Under the pieces are notes generated by a model that was given only the letters and a program-made list of their open reading frames with translations, ran no database searches and had not been told where the DNA came from. From an uncultured Lachnospiraceae bacterium (lineage in GTDB: Bacteria; Bacillota; Clostridia; Lachnospirales; Lachnospiraceae), in NCBI GenBank assembly GCA_905234595.1, contig CAJOID010000008.1, positions 1 through 36,421 of the forward strand: a stretch of 36,421 bases of DNA, in the 5' to 3' direction. The position numbers and the translations under genes were made by a program. This document shows positions 7,830 to 16,182 of the stretch, piece by piece; position 1 is the stretch's first letter; every line of letters begins with the position of its first letter.

Positions 7830-9043
7830 TGAAAACTGTGATCGTCGGCGGCGGTGCGGCCGGTATGATGGCTGCCATAGGAGCTTCCGAAAACGGTTCG
7901 GATACAGTGCTCCTCGAACGCAATGAAAAACTCGGCAAAAAGATATATATCACCGGCAAGGGCAGATGTAATCTGACCAATGACTGTCCGCGTGATGATC
8001 TTATGAAGCATGTGGTCAGAAACCCCAAGTTTCTGTACTCGGCTTTCAGCTCATATGATAATTCGGATATCATCGGGCTCATGCATGAGCAGGGTACCGA
8101 TACCAAGGTTGAAAGAGGCGGAAGGGTTTTCCCGGTATCCGACCATGCTTCCGATGTGATCAGGGCTCTTCACAGAAAGCTTGATTCATTGGGCGTTGAG
8201 ATCCGATTGAATACACGTGTAACTGAGCTTATGATCTCGGAGGGGCGATTATGCGGAGTCAGGACGGCTTCGGGGGAATCTGTTACGGCCGACCGGGTCA
8301 TAATCGCAAGCGGAGGTGCGAGTTATCCGACTACGGGCTCCGATGGGAGCATGTACGAACTTTTGAGTAAAGCCGGACACAGTATCCTGGAACCCAGACC
8401 TTCTCTGGTACCGTTCATATGCTCCGAAGAGTGGATTCCGTCTGTTCAGGGACTATCTCTTAGGAATGTGACTCTTACTCTGACAAGAAACGGCAAAAAG
8501 GTGTATGAAGAGCTCGGTGAAATGCTTTTTACCGGCAATGGGGTGAGCGGGCCCCTGGCTCTGTCGGCGAGTTCTTATTATGAGCCGGGGGATAAACTGG
8601 TCATCGATCTGAAGCCCGGGCTTGGCTCCGACAAGCTTGATGAAAGAATACTCAGAGACTTTAAGGAGAATAATAACCGTGATTTTTCGAATTCTCTGGA
8701 TGCACTGCTTCCCAGAAGCCTGATCCCGGTGATAGTGAAGCTGTCGGGCATAGAAGCAGGCAAGAAGGTGCATCAGATAACACAGGAAGAGAGAAAGGAT
8801 CTGTGCCGTCTCTTAAAGAATCTCGAGCTTACGCCTGAAGAAACCGGCGGGTTTAACGAAGCCATAGTCACCCGGGGCGGTGTAAATGTAAAAGAAATAG
8901 ACCCTTCGACCATGCAGTCACGCATTTTGCCGGGGCTGTCTCTGGCCGGTGAGGTGATAGATGTTGATGCTCTGACCGGAGGATTTAACCTTCAGATCGC
9001 CTGGTCTACCGGATATCTGGCAGGATCAAGAGCTTTTTGGTAA
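7829..9043 (+). CDS. HI0933/YhiN-family FAD-dependent oxidoreductase
   Basis: Flavoprotein of 404 residues. The N-terminal dinucleotide-binding motif VGGGAAGMMAA (6-16) and the family signature GKKIYITGKGRCNLTN (35-50) define the HI0933-like group, often named aminoacetone oxidase or YhiN. The C-terminal VTRGGVNVKEIDP and LAGEVIDVDALTGGFNLQIA stretches complete the FAD fold. The physiological substrate is unknown for most members. It is translationally linked to the RpiR gene by a one-base overlap and is followed 17 bases later by cmk. That order (flavoprotein, cmk, ispH, S1) is common in Lachnospiraceae. Confidence 0.9.
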   Translation: MKTVIVGGGAAGMMAAIGASENGSDTVLLERNEKLGKKIYITGKGRCNLTNDCPRDDLMKHVVRNPKFLYSAFSSYDNSDIIGLMHEQGTDTKVERGGRVFPVSDHASDVIRALHRKLDSLGVEIRLNTRVTELMISEGRLCGVRTASGESVTADRVIIASGGASYPTTGSDGSMYELLSKAGHSILEPRPSLVPFICSEEWIPSVQGLSLRNVTLTLTRNGKKVYEELGEMLFTGNGVSGPLALSASSYYEPGDKLVIDLKPGLGSDKLDERILRDFKENNNRDFSNSLDALLPRSLIPVIVKLSGIEAGKKVHQITQEERKDLCRLLKNLELTPEETGGFNEAIVTRGGVNVKEIDPSTMQSRILPGLSLAGEVIDVDALTGGFNLQIAWSTGYLAGSRAFW

Positions 9044-9049
9044 ATAAAC

Positions 9050-9054
9050 GGAGG
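9050..9054 (+). promoter_or_regulatory. Ribosome binding site that fixes the cmk start
   Basis: GGAGG lies 6 bases before ATG 9061. An in-frame ATG at 9037, inside the preceding gene, has no such site, so 9061 is preferred. Confidence 0.8.
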
Positions 9055-9060
9055 TGTGAA

Positions 9061-9729
9061 ATGAATATAGCCATAGACGGGCCGGCCGGCGCCGGTAAAA
9101 GCACGATAGCCAGAATTGTATCGGCCAGACTGGGATACATATATGTTGATACCGGTGCAATGTTCAGGGCAGTGGCTTATAACTGTACTCAGAACGGGAT
9201 AGATGCCCGTGATACGGAACGCATATCATCCCTGGCGTCTTCTGCCGACATTTCGATCAGGTATGTGGGTGATGTGCAGCGGGTTTTTTTAAATGATGCC
9301 GATGTTACGGATCATCTCCGTGATGAGGCTGTCGGTAATATGGCATCGGTAGTGGCTCAGATACCGGTGGTCAGAAGTGTGCTCCTCGATCTGCAGAGAA
9401 AACTCGCACGTGAGAATGACGTGGTCATGGACGGTAGGGATATAGGCACATGTGTGCTGCCAGATGCCGAACTTAAAGTATATCTGACAGCTTCGAGTGC
9501 AGTCAGAGCGAAACGTAGATATGATGAACTCGTTGCCAAAGGAGAAAATCCGGACATCACGGTCATCGAAAAGGACATTATAGAACGTGACGAGAGAGAC
9601 ATGAACAGGGAGATAGCTCCGCTTAAGCAGGCTGATGATGCCGTTCTGGTAGATTCATCATATATGACGATAGATGAAGTGACAGACAGGATCATATCGC
9701 TGGCCCGGGACGCAGGGGCAAAGGTCTGA
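9061..9729 (+). CDS. cmk: Cytidylate kinase
   Basis: Phosphorylates CMP and dCMP with ATP in the cytoplasm. The 222-residue protein starts MNIAIDGPAGAGKST, with the P-loop GPAGAGKS at 7-14. The family motifs YVDTGAMFRAVA and VVMDGRDIGTCVLPDAELKVYLTAS follow, then the RAKRRYDEL lid region. Length is normal for bacterial Cmk. The start at 9061 follows a strong GGAGG. It sits 8 bases before ispH, in a run that continues to the S1 protein. Confidence 0.96.
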   Translation: MNIAIDGPAGAGKSTIARIVSARLGYIYVDTGAMFRAVAYNCTQNGIDARDTERISSLASSADISIRYVGDVQRVFLNDADVTDHLRDEAVGNMASVVAQIPVVRSVLLDLQRKLARENDVVMDGRDIGTCVLPDAELKVYLTASSAVRAKRRYDELVAKGENPDITVIEKDIIERDERDMNREIAPLKQADDAVLVDSSYMTIDEVTDRIISLARDAGAKV

Positions 9730-9737
9730 ATATATTT

Positions 9738-10586
9738 ATGAAAGTAATTACAGCAAAATCGGCCGGATTCTGTTTCGGTGTAAGACGGGCGGTCGATACC
9801 GTTTACGAACTGAGCGAAGGCCCCAAAAAAATATATACATACGGTCCCATCATTCATAACGAGACAGTAGTGGATGATCTGGCCGCACGCGGCGTAGGTA
9901 TCGTGAACAGTTTGGATGAGATCGCTGCTCTGGATCCTGCTGACACAGTGATAGTCATCAGGTCTCACGGGGTCAGTGAAGCGGTATATGATTCGATCAC
10001 CGGCCTGGGATTTGAGATAGTCGATACCACGTGCCCTTTTGTGAAAAGGATACATGATGCGGTACGCGGAGCTTCCGAGAACGGAGAAGAGATACTGATA
10101 CTCGGCTCTCCGGATCATCCGGAAGTGGAGGGCATCATGGGGTGGTGTCACGGTCCCGTCCAGATCCTTGAAGATGTTGAGAGTGCAAAGGCTTATAAAC
10201 CGCTCAGTGACGGGCCTGTAACACTTGTTTCACAGACTACTTTCAATCACAAGAAATTTGAAGATATGGTTGAAATACTAACATCGGCAGAGTATAATGT
10301 TAATGTTATGAATACTATCTGTAATGCTACTCTCACGCGTCAGAACGAGGCTGAGGAACTCGCATCGAGAGCAGACGTTATGATAGTCATAGGTGGCAAG
10401 CATTCCTCAAACACGCGTAAGTTATATGATATCTGCGCTGCCAGATGTGAGCACACCTATTTCATAGAAACACTGGATGACTTGAATTTAGAAGTACCTA
10501 AATCTGTTCGACTGGTGGGTATTACAGCGGGGGCGTCTACTCCGCAAAATCTTATCGAGGAGGTTCAAAAAGAATGGAAGAATTAA
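9738..10586 (+). CDS. ispH: 4-hydroxy-3-methylbut-2-enyl diphosphate reductase
   Basis: Last enzyme of the MEP isoprenoid pathway, an iron-sulfur protein that makes IPP and DMAPP. The three cluster cysteines are Cys12 (AGFCFGVRRA), Cys99 (VDTTCPFV) and Cys195 (NTICNATL). Substrate-site residues are visible as His40 (IIHNE), His77 (RSHGV), His127 and Glu129 (DHPEVEG), and the SSNT stretch at 223-226. At 282 residues it is a complete stand-alone IspH. Many Clostridia have IspH fused to S1 domains; here the S1 gene starts 13 bases before this stop in another frame, so the two are separate but overlapping. Confidence 0.96.
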   Translation: MKVITAKSAGFCFGVRRAVDTVYELSEGPKKIYTYGPIIHNETVVDDLAARGVGIVNSLDEIAALDPADTVIVIRSHGVSEAVYDSITGLGFEIVDTTCPFVKRIHDAVRGASENGEEILILGSPDHPEVEGIMGWCHGPVQILEDVESAKAYKPLSDGPVTLVSQTTFNHKKFEDMVEILTSAEYNVNVMNTICNATLTRQNEAEELASRADVMIVIGGKHSSNTRKLYDICAARCEHTYFIETLDDLNLEVPKSVRLVGITAGASTPQNLIEEVQKEWKN

Positions 10587-11785
10587 CTTTTGAACAAATG
10601 TTAGACGAATCTTTTAAAACAATACACACAGGAGAGGTAGTTGAAGGTACTGTTATCGATGTTAAGCCTGAAGAAATGGTTCTCAACATAGGATACAAGT
10701 CTGACGGTATTCTTACACAGAACGAATACAGCAACGAACGTACTGATCTGACTACGGTCGCCAAAGTCGGTGACACGATGGAAGTTAAGATCATCAAGGT
10801 CAACGACGGCGAAGGTCAGGTGTTGCTTTCATACAAGAGACTTGCTGCCGACCGCGGTAACAAGCGTATCGAAGAAGCTTTCAATAATCAGGAAGTACTT
10901 ACCGCTACCGTTAACCAGGTTCTTGACGGCGGTCTGAGCGTAGTTGTTGATGAGGTTCGTATATTTATCCCTGCAAGTCTCGTATCCGATACATATGAGA
11001 GAGACTTAAGCAAGTACAAGGATCAGGAGATCCAGTTCGTCATCACCGAGTACAATCCCCGCAGACGCAGATATATCGGTGACCGCAGACAGCTTATCGC
11101 AGCCGAGAAGGCTGAGCTTCAGAAGAAGCTGTTCGAGACTTTGAGCGTCGGCGATATCATTGAAGGTACTGTCAAGAACGTTACCGATTTCGGCGCATTC
11201 GTAGATCTGGGCGGAGCAGACGGTCTGCTTCATATCTCGGAGATGAGCTGGGGCCGTATCGAGAATCCCAAGAAGGTATTCAAGTCCGGAGATAAGGTTA
11301 AAGTCCTTGTTAAAGAGATCAACGGCAGCAAGATCGCTCTGTCACGTAAGTTTGATGACGAGAATCCCTGGAAGGGTGCAGAAGAGAAGTATGCTATCGG
11401 TACTATCGTTACCGGTAAGGTTGCCCGCATGACCGAGTTCGGTGCATTTATCGAGCTTGAGAACGGCATTGATGCACTTCTTCATGTATCCCAGATCTCC
11501 AGAGACCGCGTAGAGAAGCCCAGTGATGTACTTAAGCTTGGCGAGGAGATCACAGCCAAGGTTGTGGATTTCAGTGCAGAATCACATAAGATCTCTCTCA
11601 GCGTAAGAGCTCTTACGGCTCCTCAGACTGCTGATGAAGAAGCGGAAGAAGAGAGCGATGCAGATGTTGTATCAGTTGATATAGATGCAGAGATTGCTAA
11701 GCAGGCAGAGGAAGAACCCGCTGCCGAAGAAGCAGAGGAAGCCCCTGCCGAAGAAGAAACTCCTGCGGAAGATACTGCTGAATGA
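10574..11785 (+). CDS. S1 RNA-binding domain protein (RpsA-like, four S1 repeats)
   Basis: Ribosomal protein S1-like RNA-binding protein of 403 residues. Four S1 repeats can be followed, at about 17-85 (HTGEVVEGTVIDV), 103-165 (EVLTATVNQV, degenerate), 190-260 (GDIIEGTVKNVTDFGAFVDL) and 275-345 (GTIVTGKVARMTEFGAFIEL). The last two carry the classic FGAF core. The C-terminus is an acidic Glu/Ala tail of about 55 residues. Clostridial S1 proteins have fewer repeats than the six of E. coli S1, and their role in translation initiation is less certain. Its ATG lies inside the end of ispH (13-base overlap), with GAGG upstream at about 10559-10562. Confidence 0.9.
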   Translation: MEELTFEQMLDESFKTIHTGEVVEGTVIDVKPEEMVLNIGYKSDGILTQNEYSNERTDLTTVAKVGDTMEVKIIKVNDGEGQVLLSYKRLAADRGNKRIEEAFNNQEVLTATVNQVLDGGLSVVVDEVRIFIPASLVSDTYERDLSKYKDQEIQFVITEYNPRRRRYIGDRRQLIAAEKAELQKKLFETLSVGDIIEGTVKNVTDFGAFVDLGGADGLLHISEMSWGRIENPKKVFKSGDKVKVLVKEINGSKIALSRKFDDENPWKGAEEKYAIGTIVTGKVARMTEFGAFIELENGIDALLHVSQISRDRVEKPSDVLKLGEEITAKVVDFSAESHKISLSVRALTAPQTADEEAEEESDADVVSVDIDAEIAKQAEEEPAAEEAEEAPAEEETPAEDTAE

Positions 11786-11818
11786 TCTGACTACATCTCA
11801 AAGGAGACGCTGAGAATT

Positions 11819-12604
11819 ATGCCTGCATTTGATTATGAATGGCTTAAAAAATCAGTATATGAACTGACCAAGATTGATCTGAACGCATATAAAGAGCGTC
11901 AGATGAAGCGTCGTATCGATACACTGATCGAGAGAAACGGGATCGTAGGATATGATAAATACATCCAGTTGCTCAAGACAAACAGAGAGAAGTTCGAGGA
12001 ATTCGTTAATTATCTGACCATCAATGTATCCGAGTTTTATCGTAATCCGGATCAGTGGAAGATTCTTGAGAATGAAGTATTTCCTCAGCTTATCGACAAG
12101 TTCGGCAAGAACTTAAAGATATGGAGCGCAGCCTGTTCAACGGGAGATGAACCATACTCTCTGGCTATGTGTCTGAGCAAGTTCATTCCGCTTAATCAGA
12201 TACGGATCACGGCCACTGATATCGATAAGCAGGTTATGGCCCAGGCCAAGACCGGTCTTTATGATGAGAAGAGTATTGCAGGTGTTCCTGCAGAGTATAA
12301 GAAGAAATACTTCACACAGATAGGAAAGTCATATCAGATATCGGATGAGATCAAGAGATGTGTTACTTTCCAGCAGCATAATCTCCTTAAAGACAAGTAT
12401 TTCGAGAATTATCATCTGATCGTATGCCGTAATGTGGTAATTTACTTTACGGAAGAAGCCAAGGCAGAGATTTATAAGAAGTTTGCAGGCTCTCTTGTAA
12501 AGGGCGGAATGCTTTTCATCGGTTCGACCGAACAGATAGTTCAATACAGGCAATGCGGTTTTGAAAGATTGAATTCATTCTTCTACAAGGTTCCGGAAGC
12601 ATAA
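11819..12604 (+). CDS. cheR: CheR-type chemoreceptor methyltransferase
   Basis: S-adenosylmethionine-dependent methyltransferase that would methylate glutamates of chemoreceptors. The 261-residue protein has the N-terminal CheR helical domain (about 1-70, with LTINVSEFYRNPDQW), then the SAM-binding domain with WSAACSTGDEPYSLAM (G-x-E-P-Y motif) and ITATDID. The late motif VCRNVVIYF and the FIGSTEQI end are also present. AAAGGAG precedes the start by about 15 bases. No other chemotaxis gene lies in the window, so it is an orphan copy behind an S1 gene. It closes its transcription unit at a terminator. Confidence 0.9.
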   Translation: MPAFDYEWLKKSVYELTKIDLNAYKERQMKRRIDTLIERNGIVGYDKYIQLLKTNREKFEEFVNYLTINVSEFYRNPDQWKILENEVFPQLIDKFGKNLKIWSAACSTGDEPYSLAMCLSKFIPLNQIRITATDIDKQVMAQAKTGLYDEKSIAGVPAEYKKKYFTQIGKSYQISDEIKRCVTFQQHNLLKDKYFENYHLIVCRNVVIYFTEEAKAEIYKKFAGSLVKGGMLFIGSTEQIVQYRQCGFERLNSFFYKVPEA

Positions 12605-12614
12605 GGAAATGATT

Positions 12615-12642
12615 AAAGGACTCCGTAAGGAGTCCTTTTTTT
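12615..12642 (+). terminator. Rho-independent terminator between cheR and the convergent RNase H-like gene
   Basis: AAAGGACTCC (12615-12624) pairs with GGAGTCCTTT (12629-12638) around the loop GTAA, and T residues run to 12642. The opposite strand also ends in a short T run, so it may serve both convergent genes. Confidence 0.93.
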
Positions 12643-12670
12643 ATTCTGATGTATGAGCAAACCTTCAGAA

Positions 12671-13774
12671 CTAGTTCAATGAACTTATGTAGCTGAGCAC
12701 GTGTGAAGCATAATCGGAGAAGAATGCGCGGTCCCGCTTGCGTTCGGGCGTGATCTCCAGATATATATCCTTGCTCTGATAATCCGACTTGAAGAAGGGA
12801 GTGAATCTTAAGTCCCATTCGGGGAGGAACAGAGATCTGACTCTTGTATAGCAGGTGGCTGCAGTTGCCTGTTTGCGGTGTTCTTTATCTACAAAACCGG
12901 CAACGGATTTGTGCATGGCTTCATCCTCGGCCGGCAGATAATAGTAATCACGGTAGTTGGCATAGAAGTACTTCAATTCACCTTCATATACAGGTACTTT
13001 CAGAAGACCTTCTTCTCCGGAACCCGTGAATACACAATCGCATGCTGAATGTGAGATGGGAGACGGAAAAGGAACGGGAAGCTTGATCTTCATTACAAGT
13101 TCGACCTTCTCCGAACCCTGCATATCGGTTACTCTGTCCATGCTTACCTTGCTGACGGTGAGTGTAGAGTTGAACAGCTCGGAGTAAGCAAGCACCGGAC
13201 ATATCTCTATCATGCCCTTAATATCATCTGAATTATGCAGAAGCAGCCTGGACAGGGCATCTACATCGAAGCGGCTCACATATTCCTGGTATACATTGAT
13301 CAGTTCACCGCCGCTCATGATATCCTTACGGTCTATCCCCAGGTACAGTTCGATCGTTTTTTGCTTGCAGTTGGGAATCTTCAGGAAGTTCTTGTAAGGA
13401 GCGATCCTCTTATACAGATCGATCCCGACCATTTTACTTAATGAACAGCTGATCCCGTAATGATCACATTTCTGTTCGATGTATGGTATATCGAAGTTAT
13501 TACCGTTAAAATGGATCAGGACTTTGTATTTACGTACGGAATTAAGAAATGTCTTGAGTATCTCGGGTTCCTCTTCGAGTTTTTCGGCGAAGAACTGCTT
13601 ACATGTAAATGTGGCACCGTCCCAGTATGCGCATCCGATCATGTAGAGGATGCTTGAAGCGGGAGAGAATCCGGTCGTTTCGATATCAATAAAAAGGATA
13701 TCTTCCAAAGGAGCTATCCGTGTAAAATCATATTTGATATTCAGATCAGTTAATTGGTTGGTTATTATGTTCAT
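12671..13774 (-). CDS. RNase H-like exonuclease-family protein (YprB-type)
   Basis: Predicted DEDD-type nuclease with a ribonuclease H-like domain (RNase_H_2/YprB family). Motif I is DILFIDIETTGFSP with the D-x-E pair. Motif II is LIHFNGNNFDIPYIE. The third acidic site is in LLLHNSDDIKGMIEI, which fits a 3'-5' exonuclease fold. The C-terminal 150 residues have no clear domain and may be lineage specific. The frame can be extended to a TTG at 13786, but the ATG at 13774 is taken as the start. No good ribosome site is visible for either. It is transcribed away from rnfC, with which it shares a gap of about 115 bases. The substrate is unknown. Confidence 0.75.
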   Translation of the reverse strand: MNIITNQLTDLNIKYDFTRIAPLEDILFIDIETTGFSPASSILYMIGCAYWDGATFTCKQFFAEKLEEEPEILKTFLNSVRKYKVLIHFNGNNFDIPYIEQKCDHYGISCSLSKMVGIDLYKRIAPYKNFLKIPNCKQKTIELYLGIDRKDIMSGGELINVYQEYVSRFDVDALSRLLLHNSDDIKGMIEICPVLAYSELFNSTLTVSKVSMDRVTDMQGSEKVELVMKIKLPVPFPSPISHSACDCVFTGSGEEGLLKVPVYEGELKYFYANYRDYYYLPAEDEAMHKSVAGFVDKEHRKQATAATCYTRVRSLFLPEWDLRFTPFFKSDYQSKDIYLEITPERKRDRAFFSDYASHVLSYISSLN

Positions 13775-13808
13775 ACTTACTAACAATATATCATAATATG
13801 CGGTTTTA

Positions 13809-13817
13809 TGGTAGAAT
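13809..13817 (+). promoter_or_regulatory. Putative extended -10 promoter of the rnf operon
   Basis: TGG followed by TAGAAT (13812-13817) is an extended -10 element with no clear -35. Transcription would start at about 13824, which places the 16-bp hairpin at 13827-13864 at the very 5' end of the rnf mRNA. Inferred from consensus. Confidence 0.5.
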
Positions 13818-13826
13818 GTTTAATGT

Positions 13827-13864
13827 CGTTACTGTTTGCGGATTCATGTCCGCAAGCGGTAACG
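13827..13864 (+). promoter_or_regulatory. Strong hairpin in the rnf leader
   Basis: Arms 13827-13842 and 13849-13864 pair over all 16 positions in RNA (14 Watson-Crick, 2 G-U) around the loop UUCAUG. No T run follows, so it is not an intrinsic terminator. The ribosome site AAAGGG (13874-13879) is 9 bases beyond the stem and stays free. It could protect the mRNA 5' end or bind a regulator. Confidence 0.7.
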
Positions 13865-13888
13865 AATGCTATGAAAGGGTATAAATAT

Positions 13889-15244
13889 ATGGCCAGATAT
13901 ACTTTTACGGGCGGAATTCACCCCAATGACGGCAAGGCTCTGTCCAAAGATAAACCCATACGGGATTATCTGCCGCAAGGTGATCTCGTCTATCCCTGCA
14001 GTCAGCATATAGGTGCTCCTGCCAAGCCTGTGGTAGCTAAGGGAGATCATGTTCTCAGAGGACAGATGATCGCAGAAGCCGGTGGCTTTGTCTCTGCTCC
14101 CGTCTTTTCTTCCGTATCCGGTACCGTCAAAGCGATAGAGCCCAGACGTGTGGTTACCGGAGACCTGATCCAGAGTATTATCATTGAGAATGATAATGAA
14201 TATACCGAGACAGAATATCCTGATCCGGTTCCTCTTGAAGAGATGACCAAACAGGAGATCATTGACTGTGTCCGTGATGCGGGTGTTGTCGGTATGGGCG
14301 GTGCAGGATTCCCCACCCACGTCAAACTGTCTCCTAAGGATCCCGAAAAGATCGATTACTGCATAGTCAACGGGGCGGAATGCGAGCCGTATCTGACCAG
14401 TGATTACAGACGTATGCTCGAAGAACCTGAGAAGGTTGTGAGCGGGCTTAAGGTCATGCTTGCCCTCTTTGATAATGCAAGGGGGATCATAGCGATCGAG
14501 GATAATAAGAAAGACTGCATCAATCTGATGAAGTCCATAGTCAAAGATGATCCAAGGATCTATGTGAAGGCTCTTAAGACCAAGTATCCGCAGGGTGCCG
14601 AGCGTCAGATGATATATGCCACGACCGGACGTGCCATCAATTCCTCCATGCTGCCTGCAGATGCCGGGTGCATAGTTGATAATGTTGATACAGTTGTTGC
14701 CATTCATAATGCTGTTGTAAACAGAAAGCCTCTGATGGAAAGGATCGTCACCGTGACAGGTGATGCCATAGCCGATCCCTGTAATTTCAGGGTCCATATC
14801 GGAACCAATTATCATGAACTTATAGAAGCAGCGGGAGGGTTTAAGGAAGATCCGGTTAAAATCATATCCGGCGGACCCATGATGGGATTCGGAATATTTG
14901 AACTGGATCTGCCCACGACTAAAACTGCCTCTGCTTTGTTATGCCTGACAAATGATGATGTTTCCACATTCAGGCCTTCGGCATGTATCAATTGCGGAAG
15001 ATGCGTTGAAGTGTGCCCGGGACGTGTAATGCCCAAGGTTCTCGCTGAATGTGCAGAACATTATGATAACGAGAAGTTCGTTGAACTCGGAGGAATGGAG
15101 TGCTGTGAATGCGGATGCTGCAGTTTCGTATGTCCTGCAAAGAGACCGCTGACGCAGTCCATTAAATCCATGCGTAAGATAGAAATGGCCGAGCAGAAGA
15201 AACGCGCCGCTGCGGCTGCTGCATCGGGGGAGGAGAAGAAATGA
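13889..15244 (+). CDS. rnfC: Rnf complex subunit RnfC (NADH- and FeS-binding)
   Basis: Peripheral cytoplasmic subunit of the Rnf ferredoxin:NAD+ oxidoreductase; it is the site of NAD(H) and FMN binding. The family start TFTGGIHPND is at residues 4-13. The glycine-rich GMGGAGFPTH (135-144) belongs to the NADH/FMN domain. Two 4Fe-4S motifs follow: Cys366/369/372/376 and Cys405/408/411/415. The C-terminus is a short Lys/Ala tail. In-frame ATGs at 13808 and 13871 were rejected: the first lies in the promoter and hairpin region, while ATG 13889 has AAAGGG 9 bases upstream. It is first in rnfCDGEAB and overlaps rnfD by four bases (ATGA). Confidence 0.95.
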   Translation: MARYTFTGGIHPNDGKALSKDKPIRDYLPQGDLVYPCSQHIGAPAKPVVAKGDHVLRGQMIAEAGGFVSAPVFSSVSGTVKAIEPRRVVTGDLIQSIIIENDNEYTETEYPDPVPLEEMTKQEIIDCVRDAGVVGMGGAGFPTHVKLSPKDPEKIDYCIVNGAECEPYLTSDYRRMLEEPEKVVSGLKVMLALFDNARGIIAIEDNKKDCINLMKSIVKDDPRIYVKALKTKYPQGAERQMIYATTGRAINSSMLPADAGCIVDNVDTVVAIHNAVVNRKPLMERIVTVTGDAIADPCNFRVHIGTNYHELIEAAGGFKEDPVKIISGGPMMGFGIFELDLPTTKTASALLCLTNDDVSTFRPSACINCGRCVEVCPGRVMPKVLAECAEHYDNEKFVELGGMECCECGCCSFVCPAKRPLTQSIKSMRKIEMAEQKKRAAAAAASGEEKK

Positions 15245-16182
15245 GTACTGAAAGACTGAAAGTATCATCGAATCCCCATGTCAGAAGTGCGGTTACGACC
15301 AGCCAGATCATGGCTGCGGTTGTCATAGCCCTTTTACCTGCGGCAGGATTCGGAATCTATAATTTCGGTATATGGGCGCTTATCCACATTCTGATATGCA
15401 TCGCTTCAACCGTTCTTACAGAGCTCTTATATGAACTGCTGCTTAAGAAACCCGTTACGATAGGTGATCTGTCAGCGGTTGTGACCGGGCTTCTGCTCGC
15501 TCTTAACCTGCCGGCTTCGGCACCCTGGTGGATAGGCGTGATAGGAGGCGTTTTCGCTATTCTTGTTGTGAAGATGCTTTTCGGAGGTATCGGTCAGAAC
15601 TTCATGAATCCGGCACTGGGAGCCAGATGTTTCCTGATCTTAAGTTTCACGCGTATCATGACGAATTTCCCTGATATCGGTGACGGGTTGTCGGGAGCCA
15701 CTCCTCTGGCTCAGATAAAAGCCGGCCTGCCCGTTAATGTCATGAATATGATAATAGGACGCACATCCGGTACTATAGGTGAGACCAGTATGATCGCTAT
15801 AGTTATAGGAGCCTGTTTCCTGATCCTGCTCGGTGTGATCGATATGAGGATCCCCGGCAGCTATATCGTTTCTTTTGTTGTATTCCTGCTGATCTTCAGC
15901 GGACATGGATTTGACGGAGCTTATATTTCAGCTCAGCTGGCCGGTGGCGGTCTGATGCTGGGAGCCTTCTTCATGGCTACCGATTACACTACACGGCCCA
16001 TAACCAAAAAAGGACAGTATCTGTTCGGTATATTCCTCGGGATAATGACCGGAATATTCAGATTGTTCGGTCCTTCGGCGGAGGGGGTAAGCTATGCTAT
16101 CATCCTGGGTAACCTGATTGTTCCCCTGATCGAGAAGATAACTTATCCCAAGGCATTCGGGAGAGGAGGCGAGCGAATATGA
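15241..16182 (+). CDS. rnfD: Rnf complex subunit RnfD
   Basis: Integral membrane subunit of Rnf related to NqrB, with about nine to ten hydrophobic helices in 313 residues. The flavin attachment motif SGAT is at 151-154, and Thr154 would carry FMN through a phosphodiester bond. MNPALGARCF (122-131) and the late MATDYTTRPITKKGQ are conserved in the family. Start and stop overlap the neighbours by ATGA on both sides, which implies tight translational coupling in the operon. The complex is expected to move Na+ or H+ with electron transfer; which ion is used cannot be decided from this sequence. Confidence 0.95.
   Translation: MSTERLKVSSNPHVRSAVTTSQIMAAVVIALLPAAGFGIYNFGIWALIHILICIASTVLTELLYELLLKKPVTIGDLSAVVTGLLLALNLPASAPWWIGVIGGVFAILVVKMLFGGIGQNFMNPALGARCFLILSFTRIMTNFPDIGDGLSGATPLAQIKAGLPVNVMNMIIGRTSGTIGETSMIAIVIGACFLILLGVIDMRIPGSYIVSFVVFLLIFSGHGFDGAYISAQLAGGGLMLGAFFMATDYTTRPITKKGQYLFGIFLGIMTGIFRLFGPSAEGVSYAIILGNLIVPLIEKITYPKAFGRGGERI

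Noticed and set aside
10559-10600. Sequencing frameshift splitting an IspH-S1 fusion
   Set aside because: IspH ends at the normal length and the S1 gene has its own ATG and upstream GAGG, so two separate genes are the simpler reading.
13827-13864. rnf leader hairpin as an intrinsic terminator or attenuator
   Set aside because: No T run follows the stem, and no alternative antiterminator pairing was found by eye.
13808-13888. Longer RnfC starting at 13808
   Set aside because: That start lies within the -10 region and the following codons are in the 16-bp hairpin; the family N-terminus begins at about 13889, which has a ribosome site.
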